Source of the DNA: Lineolata rhizophorae
Lineage: Eukaryota; Ascomycota; Dothideomycetes; Lineolatales; Lineolataceae
Length of the DNA stretch: 64,000 bases
Assembly: GCA_010093515.1 (NCBI GenBank)
Contig: MU001682.1
Span: 612,136 to 676,135, forward strand
Reading direction: 5' to 3'
Shown: positions 56,593-64,000 of the stretch, piece by piece
Numbering within the stretch: position 1 is the first letter of the stretch
Layout: each line of letters begins with the position of its first letter
Notes under the pieces: model-generated
Databases searched by the model: none
Told to the model about the DNA's origin: nothing
The model's input: the letters and a program-made list of their open reading frames with translations, nothing else
Translations under genes and position numbers: made by a program

Positions 56593-57700
56593 CTAAAGCT
56601 TTGACTTTGAGTTGGCAGCTTGCGGCCTGCTTGAGACATCAACTTGGCTCCACCAAGGATAGCATTCAGGCGCGTCGTTGGCCATCGTTCCCGTGAAGTT
56701 CACCGGACGTTTCTCCAAGAAAGCCTTCACACCTTCCTTATTGTCTCTGTAAGATGGTCAGCACTGGAATAGTATTCAGAAGACCGAATGAACTCACGCT
56801 TTGCTAAACATCTCATAAATGATCCTTGAGTCGAGCAAGTGGGTGCCCTCCGCGCTGTCCGGTCCGCGATACATCATCTCTCTCATCAAGTTCGTGCTCA
56901 CCGTGCTCGTATTCTTCACGACGTCATCCGCGATGGCTAGCGCGCGGGGCAGTACGTCCTCAGCCCTGTCGCACGTCTCGCTGAAAAGGCCATCTAGCAG
57001 CCGGTCGTCGGCGCGGTACGTCGCCCCCGTGGTGACGAGGTGCAGCGCCCGCCCCATACCCACCAGCCGCGGCAGGAAGTACGAGCTGCACGCCTCGAGG
57101 ACGATGCCGCGCCGCGCGAACACGAAGCCGATTTTGGCGGCACTATAGGCGACGCGGATGGTCATGGGGAGCGTCATGGTGATGCCGATGCCGACGGCGG
57201 AGCCTTGGAGGGCGCCGATGACGGGCTTGCGGCAATGATGTATGGCAAGCGAGATACGGCCGCCTCTATATGAGAGTTGCAGGAGTCAGCGAAGTTGCGG
57301 CTTGCAATGAGAAGCGCGTGCTTGGAGGAAAAGTCTAGAAGTGGGTGAGGGAGCGGTGAGGGGGGATCGCGAACCCATCTCGATGGTCTGGATTCCGCTC
57401 CTTTGGCCCACTCCCAAATCCAATTTCAAGGTCTGCGCCAGCGCAAAACATCCGGCCATCACCTGTGACTACTACGCATTTTACGCGGTCGTCGAGGTCG
57501 AACAGCGTGAAGGCTTGCTCGACCTCACGCATCATAGTGAGAGTGAAGGCATTGTGCTTTCCCGGACGGTACAAAGTAAGCACAATCACGGGTGTTGGCG
57601 TAGGCGATGAGGCAGGTTCATGGCGGAGCCTAATTTGAGTGAATGGAATGTTGGCATATGAATCGGGGAGTTTGATCTGCTCTGGATCGCTGCCAGGCAT
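56593..57700 (-). CDS. peroxisomal enoyl-CoA hydratase/isomerase
   Basis: Crotonase-family enzyme, probably in fatty-acid beta-oxidation. Exons 57700-57375, 57265-56798 and 56746-56593; 315 aa. VIVLTLYRPGKHNAF, VVTGDGRMFCAGADL (oxyanion-hole region), PVIGALQGSAVGIGITMTLP and SAAKIGFVFARRGIVLEACSS mark the fold; the Glu of LEACSS is in the expected catalytic position. The last exon ends in SKL, a canonical PTS1, which places it in peroxisomes. Starts at MPGSDPEQIKLP. Hydratase versus isomerase activity cannot be settled from the sequence. Confidence 0.92.
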
Positions 57701-58824
57701 TGTGGTTAGCCGAAGACAGATACAGATCAGAGCTACTCGAGGTGTAGAAATTGTATTGCAGCACGAATGCAAATGGTTTGAGTGAGAAAATAACAAGTTT
57801 CACGTTTTCTGAAGCTGCGAAAAGCTCCTTTTATGGTCTGAAGCTACATCGGAGCTCGGATGTCAGCAGCCTAGCTCGTGAAATTGTGCCGGACAAAGTT
57901 GCGGAGAAGCCTCGGTTCAATGCATAAGATTTGTCTTACTACCAATCGCTGACTTCGGTCACAGTTCACAATTAACATACCGGGCGATTGGCCAACTTTA
58001 GAAAATGAATGACCAGCGATTTTACGAGGTACGTACTGACATAGGTGCTCACTTCGTGATGAAACGAATCTAGCTTGCTTTATTAACTCCTTTTCTCGTG
58101 ATCTTTGGCCATGCGTCATGCAACCAAAGGAACGGTCTATTGGTGCAGTTCGGCCAGCACTCTCTGTTTGGCTTTAACTTTGAACACTACACATTGCAAA
58201 ACTGAAGGCAGATTAACCTGATAAAAGTGATTTCTATTATATTTTTATCGTATACTTAGTTCCATACTAGTATTAGATTCAATTTCTTTACTTCTCTTAC
58301 TTGTTAAGCTACTACTAGATCAGAATTTTATATTATTAGTAGCACTATTATCTCGCCTTATATCATTTCCTTTCGTTATGTTATCGCATACCAATATCTG
58401 CAATTAGTTAGTGCTTGTTTAATGTTTATTCTATAAGTATTTTACTATAATTTTCAGGGTTTATTTTATAATGGTAACAGAAGTCTCTTTCTTTTCTATC
58501 TTCTAGACGCCATAGAGACTATACATTAATCTATTTTTCTAATAGAACTATAAAACTATAAGAGGGGCAAAGGATAGCGGGCTATTAATACTAAACTTCT
58601 ACTATTCTACTAGTTACATCATTGTTATATAGGGCCTAGGGGCGGTAAGGGCTAGGTTATGCCAAGACCGGCCTTGGTGCTGCCAAGGTCTTTGTGGGGC
58701 CAGGGTTTTACCTACGTAGTACGTAGCTGGGTGCCGCAAACTGCAACCCGAGCCAGATTCTGCCACTGTTTGGAACCTTCCACGTCATGCGCGTCCATCT
58801 TCGTTTCCTCTTCGCACGAAGAAA
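57701..58824. other. intergenic region containing AT-rich block
   Basis: Promoter of the enoyl-CoA hydratase gene, then a marked AT-rich block (about 58200-58640), then the promoter of the HNH_2 gene. No gene recognised. Confidence 0.55.
58200..58640. other. AT-rich, TpA-rich block
   Basis: Base composition falls sharply to roughly a quarter to a third G+C by eye, rich in TA dinucleotides, with stops in every frame. This resembles a RIP-degraded transposon remnant, but no repeat end or family can be recognised. Confidence 0.55.
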
Positions 58825-60080
58825 ATGCCCCCGCCGTCACCACTCCACCGTCATCAGTCCTCTCTCGAGAGCGTGATCGATTTCTCTACCGAACCGCCCT
58901 TTAGAACGGATCAACGGACCGAGGCCAAGCGCCGATTCTATCGCGTCGTTGAGCATTTCGAGTCAGCGGACAACAGCAGCAGCAGCAGGAGCCGTTATGA
59001 CCGCCCTCGACTCGTCCGCTTCACCTATGAACTCGCGGTTTCCGACGAGTCTCGAGATAACTTCCTACGTGCCTTCTTTCGGGCTGTGGCCCTCTCGATC
59101 GAAGGGGAAGAATATATCGACTTCGAGAAGCTCCGCTCGGCCTTCTTCGGCTTCGCGGACCATCTGTTGGATAACTTCTTTCTGCCTCGTAAGGCTGGAT
59201 GGGTTGGCTACCCTTTCGTTCCACCCCTACTGATGTCTCTTAGTGAAGGCTTCCACCAAAAAGACCCCGCAGCCCTCACCCGTATACCACTCTGCAGTGG
59301 AGGGGGTGCGGAAGGAGCCCAAGGCTTCGTCGGGACGCCAGACCGGGTCTCGGCTCTTCGTGGCGCGTGCCTTGTCCGTGACCGCCATCGCTGCGTGATA
59401 TCGCGCAGATTTGACTACAACGAAGCGATAAGGCGCTTAAGTGGTAGCAGCGATGCCCGAGATGATGATGGAAGTTTACTTCTCGAAGACGAGAAGCCAT
59501 TCGAAAGCCTGGAAGTGGCCCACGTGCTTCCGCATTCCTTGACAAAGCTCGATGCTAATTCGCAATTGGTTTGTCTCCCCTTGGATAATCTAACTATCCG
59601 CTAACTTGCCAGGATCCCTCCAAACAAGCCGCACTTGCGATCCTGAACATGTTTGACAGCGGTGTCACACACCTCATCGAGGGCACCAGTATCGACCAGC
59701 CACGCAACGCAATCACTCTTACCCATACGCTCCATCAAGGCTTCGGAGACTTTCAGATTTTCTTCGAAGCTACAGACCAGCCGCATACTTACCGGATCAG
59801 CTCCTTCCTTCCTGTCGGTGTCATACGAGATCCACCTTTCCCTATTATTCGCACCCTATACCTGACAGATACCCGGACCGTCGATCCTCCTTCACCTCGA
59901 CTTCTTGCGATCCACCGCGCTATTGCCCACATCCTTCATCTCTCGGGAGCAGGATATTATATCGATAAACTGCTCCAGGACATGGAGGACAAGGGTGTAC
60001 AAGCGGATGGATCTACCGAACTGGAACGCTTGCTAAAGCTTGGTTTAGGAGGGTGGTTAGATGGCACCATTTATGCCTAG
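58825..60080 (+). CDS. HNH_2-type nuclease-domain protein, function unknown
   Basis: Belongs to a large fungal group with an HNH_2 (HNH endonuclease-like) core. Exons 58825-59568 and 59613-60080, intron 44 nt, 403 aa. The core runs CLVRDRHRCVISRRFDYNEA, LEVAHVLPHSL, LNMFDSG, PRNAITLTHTLHQGFGDFQIFFE, with Cys/His residues in the usual order (C..C, AHVLPHS, THTLH). The N-terminal about 130 residues are predicted helical and not recognised; the C-terminus (HRAIAHILHLSGAGYYID) is typical of the group. Such genes are variable between strains and their roles, possibly in DNA cleavage or self-recognition, are unproven. Confidence 0.82.
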
Positions 60081-61404
60081 TCTGTAAGTGGTTTCTGCAG
60101 GTCACCCACGCCAGATAGTGCAGTTCTTCGACGCGCCTATCATGGTCGGGCGCATCGACAAGGAGCTTTGAGGTTCGAGAACATGCTCCAGACAATTCGG
60201 ATAGTTCCATATCAGAATTGTCGTCTCAGTAATTGAAGCGCCAACGCAAGCAATCGAGTCCGGAATAGCACGACTGCCCGCAACATAAATACCAGTCAGT
60301 CCAACGGCTGCTATTAGAGCCTAGAAAGCGTTGTCGATCGCTTCCTTTGCAGGGAGGACGATGTTTATCGTATCGTCAGTATCCTTCCGGCCTGTGCTGC
60401 TGAAAGGTTCGGCATACGTTCTAGAATTGGTGGGCAAGAGGACGATATGGTGCGTTCAAAAAATACAGTTTGTCATTAAGGGGAAGAGTGCTGTTCAATT
60501 AGGCAGCGCGACGACCCAGACGCTACTCCATGCGCAAGGCCGGACGGAGTCATGGGCGGACCTATTCCCAGGCATGGCGCTGGAGAGGATGATCGCTGGG
60601 GCAAAAAGAGACGACGACGTCCGCTGGGTCTGCGCGGCGGCTAGTGCAGGGCAGAATAGGCATTCTGGCCAGTGCCTATCGGCGGCCGACGTGCGACGCC
60701 GAGGGCCGGGCTGCACGACGATGCATGATGAAAGCCCTCCTATCTTGAGGTACAGCTGAATTCATGTATAAGTGAAGGTGAAAAAGCAAAGAGCTGCTAG
60801 CTCTGACCCTCGATTGTGAGAGGTCGGTCTGATGCGCTCGAGACGCCCTGCTGTGCCCCAATGGTTTGTTGATAGTCTGGCAAACTCGCCCGAAAGATGC
60901 GACAGTTTTGGTCCTGCTCAGGTTGTGTACTATCGTAAACGTTTCAAAAAGTATATTTGGGGCTAAAAACGAATCCGACACTGGTCCTAGCACTATAGAT
61001 GGCTAGCATGACAGGAGGCTGATGCTCGTATGTACCAGCATGGTAGATAGCGGGGCATGGCTAGTTGCCACCTATTGGCCACATTTTGCGCTGGCATAGT
61101 CATCTACCGTGCTAGTATACGCACGCGGATCTGATGGCCGCCGCATCGCGATGCAAGAACCTCACTACAGAATCGGCTGATACCGCGTGCCTCGCAGGCC
61201 TGACATAACTTTAAGTGGCCTCCGGTACGTCCGCCTTGTTTCCTGAGGCCTACTCGTCGTGATCAGAGCTTACGTAATACCTCCCGTTCACAGACCGATG
61301 CAAGGCGGTGCTTGAGACTTTGAATTTTCACAGCAGAGCACCACCGCTGGTGGGGAGTCGAGATCACGCTCAAATAACATTTGCGGCATGCAGCTTCTTG
61401 AAAA
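60081..61404. other. intergenic region, HNH_2 / kinase
   Basis: 1.3 kb with no supported gene; a frame at 60331-60759 lacks features. Possibly degraded sequence. Confidence 0.5.
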
Positions 61405-63026
61405 ATGGAAAATGCATCCATCATTGCAAAGCCGCGAGTTCTCTGGCCGAAACGACCCCTGAGATTGCCACTTCTTTGGCACCGACGGTGTTCAGTCTCC
61501 CAGTTTGGCTCGATGACCCAAAGGATCGACGAAATAGTTGAGGAGGAGCTGCTTCCGGGCCATCGGCTGAGGTATTTCCATCTAACGCGGCTCGGCGAGA
61601 TACTCGATGACAGATTCAAGACGATCACCAAGCTCGGTTACGGCGCCGGCTCAACCGTCTGGCTAGCAGAGAATCTCGAATTGTAAGCTAGCTCTCATCT
61701 CGCCCATCTGTTCAATCACTCAGTCAAACATTTCATGTCAGCAAGAAGTGGAAGAATTCGTCGGTTCCTCGTTACGTCAGTATCAAGATCGCGGCTCTCG
61801 ATACAGATATGGCCTGGGAGAGCAGGATTTCGAAACTTATCGCCAATGCCGAGCCATCGCACGAAGGTTTAGAATTCATCCGCATACCTGTCGATGAATT
61901 CCTGCTGAAAAGACCAGAAGGAACACATTCTTGTCTCGTCTATACACCAATGAGAGAAACTCTCTTTCAGCTTCAGCATAGGCTACGACGACAAAGACTG
62001 GCACCACCTTTATTCAAGTTTTTCATCTACTGTCTCCTCGAGGGCATAGATTATCTACACACCAAATGCGGTCTCATCCACAGGGGTAAGGCATGGTGAT
62101 ACTTCTCCTGACTTTACAACGCTAACAATGACCCGCTAGATATCAAGGATGACAACATAATGGTTACGATCGAAAACGACGTCATTTTAACCAACTTTGT
62201 CAAGTCCCAAATGAAGAATCCCCAGCCCTGGCACATCGACCTAGGGGACGGTCGTATAACCTACCTCTCGCAGAGCGACTTTGGTCCCCTACAAGGCTCC
62301 AAATTGCTGCCCAAGCTAGCTGACTTCAATCTCGCCCTCCCTGGACTAGCCAAGGATCGAGGCCATCTCTCCGCTATCCAGTCTCACCGCTTCCGCGCCC
62401 CGGAAGTGATACTCGGCTGCCCGTGGTCATACGGCGTTGACATCTGGAATCTTGGTCTTCTTGTAAGCAGACATAGCCGCTTCTCTCAAAGATAACACTA
62501 ACACCGGCAGATGTGGAACCTTCTGGAAGACATCAGTCTATTCGACCGGCCCGCTGGCGAAGATGGTGGATACGACGCACACGTCCACCTCGCTCAGATG
62601 GTTTCTCTCCTTGGAGATCCACCCGAAGAGCTGATTAAACGGGAGCGGTTCTTTCGCAAGTATCAGCTCAAGGAGCCCGTCACGAACCCGTGTGGTAAGA
62701 AGTGCAAGAACATGAACGAGTTCTGGGGCGGTCCTTTTTTTGACGATGATAGTAAGTCAATAAGTCAAAAAGGAAAGAATGGAGGAGGAAGAACTTACGC
62801 GCTGCTCGTGACAGACCAGATTCTCCGCAAGGACCTTGTTGGAGGAAAGAAGCTGGCAGATACGGTGACAGAGTTGGCTGGCGACGAGAAAGTGGCGTTC
62901 CTCGACTTTGCTTCGGGAATGCTTCAATGGTTGCCCGAGAAGAGAAAAACGGCCAATGAGCTACTGCAACATCCCATCTTCGATTCCTTAAATAAGAAGC
63001 GTACCCAGTGGCGAATAGATTCCTGA
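61405..63026 (+). CDS. SRPK-like orphan protein kinase
   Basis: Serine/threonine kinase of the fungal SRPK-like group. Exons 61405-61682, 61742-62085, 62140-62462, 62511-62751 and 62815-63026; 465 aa. The N-terminus (IVEEELLPGHRLRYFHLTRLGE) is typical for the group. Gly loop LGYGAGSTVWLA, Lys in VSIKIA, catalytic loop LIHRDIKDDNIM, activation segment LADFNLALPG, then RFRAPEVILG and YGVDIWNLG. The DFG Gly is Asn, while the metal-binding Asp remains. The C-terminus has GGPFFDDD and MLQWLPEKRKTANELLQHP. The first ATG is used; 61513 is an alternative start. The last intron could be retained in frame. Target unknown. Confidence 0.87.
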
Positions 63027-63786
63027 AACGGCACGGAATTTTTGTAGATGCGCCTTCGACTGCAGGGAAGGCCTCCTAAAGCAGTCAGAGCAGTGATCTT
63101 TGTGAATAGAAATAGTAGGCTCAGTCAAGATGTTCGAATCTTTTTGCTAAGTTTGTGAAGAGTCCGTTAAGAAAGAACATATTGTAGCGTCCGTGCTCAT
63201 CGTCAACCATCACAGGTACTTTGGGGGCGGGCCAACATAAACAAGCCAAGGATTACTATTTATCAGGCCTCCCTCTAGAACTGCTCGGTGAGGTTCAACG
63301 GATATACGACGGCGCATAAGCTGGGGCTAGAGGTCCTGCCCGTTCTGTTATCCAGACTCGTCCTGGGAAACTGGGAGCAGGTAAGTCACAACTTCATACC
63401 ACAGGCAAGTCGATGTAAACAGTGGAGCAAAGAGTTGCGCCACTGGTACATTCGCGGAAACGCGGCTTTCACCCGCTACAGACGTTGGCGGTGACAAAGC
63501 GACAATACGTCCAAAATGTCAAAAGGCTTTCTTATTACTCCCTTCAAAAATCACCTATTGCAGCACAACAGACTTCTGTAGTGCACATCACTTAAGCCGT
63601 CATCAACAGAGCATTCGACGAGTTTGCACTTTTTATTGGCTGACCTATTGTGCAGCCGATAATCCTTCGTAGTGGTCTAGTTTAAGCTAGCTGACCGGGT
63701 TCCGAGTCACCCGGGGTTCCAACTCACTGCCCAGAACTCAACACCCTCAACAAAACACGTGTTTTCTCACCACCCACACTGCCAAA
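63027..63786. other. intergenic region before pogo-type transposase
   Basis: No gene recognised. The left terminal inverted repeat of the transposon should lie here, but without the right end it cannot be identified. Confidence 0.45.
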
Positions 63787-64000
63787 ATGGACAACCGTGA
63801 AGAATCTATTCAAGCAGCTATCCGCGATCTTAATGCTGGTGTTTTTACTAGTCAAAGAGCTGCTGCAAAGGCGTACAACATCCCTCAAGCTACCTTCTCT
63901 GCCCGTGTACGAGGCACACAGAACAGCCAAACCAGCCACGTATACCAACAACGATTGACACCAGAGCAAGAGGACTTCCTTGTACAATGGATACTTGAAG
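63787..64000 (+). CDS. pogo/Fot1-type transposase, N-terminal part (runs off window)
   Basis: The ATG at 63787 opens a frame continuing to the window edge (71 codons). MDNREESIQAAIRDLNAG, RAAAKAYNIPQATFSARV and then LTPEQEDFLVQWILE fit a psq-type helix-turn-helix followed by the start of a CENP-B-type DNA-binding domain, the layout of Fot1/pogo (Tc1-mariner) transposases. The DDE domain lies outside. The visible part is intact, without RIP-like stops. Confidence 0.82.
   Translation, partial: MDNREESIQAAIRDLNAGVFTSQRAAAKAYNIPQATFSARVRGTQNSQTSHVYQQRLTPEQEDFLVQWILE
63787..64000 (+). mobile_element. pogo-superfamily DNA transposon, left part
   Basis: Inferred from the transposase start; boundaries, inverted repeats and the TA target duplication cannot be defined from this window. 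The upstream limit is set only at the start codon. Confidence 0.6.

Noticed and set aside
62752-62814. In-frame read-through of the last kinase intron.
   Set aside because: It has GTAAGT and CAG ends, and splicing places the PFFDDD segment next to the following conserved region; retention stays possible as an isoform.

Overview
The window is nuclear DNA from a filamentous ascomycete (Pezizomycotina). The evidence is 28 protein genes on both strands, most split by short introns (about 50-110 nt) with GTRNGY donors, CTRAY branch points and YAG acceptors. The gene content also fits: a mitochondrial ClpP (absent from Saccharomyces), an FMO with a DUF6314-like tail, an HNH_2 protein, an orphan SRPK-like kinase and a pogo-type transposase. 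I cannot name the class. Exon coordinates were worked out by hand from reading frame, splice sites and family conservation. In every spliced gene the phases close exactly.

Layout. 1-14 kb: adenylosuccinate synthase (5' cut by the window edge), FGAM synthase, GMP synthase, a LYC1-like lysine acetyltransferase and AIR carboxylase. 14-26.7 kb: a GPI-anchored PEBP-like protein, saccharopine dehydrogenase LYS1, a flavin monooxygenase, ClpP, a PAP2 lipid phosphatase and splicing factor YJU2. 27-36.4 kb: a mitochondrial cysteine synthase, xylitol dehydrogenase, TRM9, ARL3 and PRPP amidotransferase ADE4. 37-49.5 kb: an unfamiliar 984-residue Gly/Asn-rich membrane protein, AIM6, TDA3 and an acyl-protein-thioesterase-like protein lacking its catalytic Ser and His. 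50-57.7 kb: a GNAT, dihydroorotase URA4, a secreted CE3-type esterase, mitochondrial release factor MRF1 and a peroxisomal enoyl-CoA hydratase. 58-64 kb looks accessory: an AT-rich block, an HNH_2 protein, an orphan kinase and the start of a pogo element.

The strongest large-scale signal is the density of de novo nucleotide synthesis genes. ADE12, ADE6, GUA1 and ADE2 lie within 14 kb, ADE4 is 20 kb further on, and the pyrimidine gene URA4 is at 51.6 kb. Fungal purine genes are usually treated as dispersed. The promoters of ADE6, ADE2 and LYS1 each carry a perfect TGACTCA (Gcn4/Cpc1/Bas1-type) site. Whether this is a conserved metabolic neighbourhood, a set of paralogues or chance needs comparison with other genomes. 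Other points of interest are very small exons (10, 15, 19, 21 and 26 nt), a GC-AG intron in dihydroorotase and the apparent pseudo-thioesterase.
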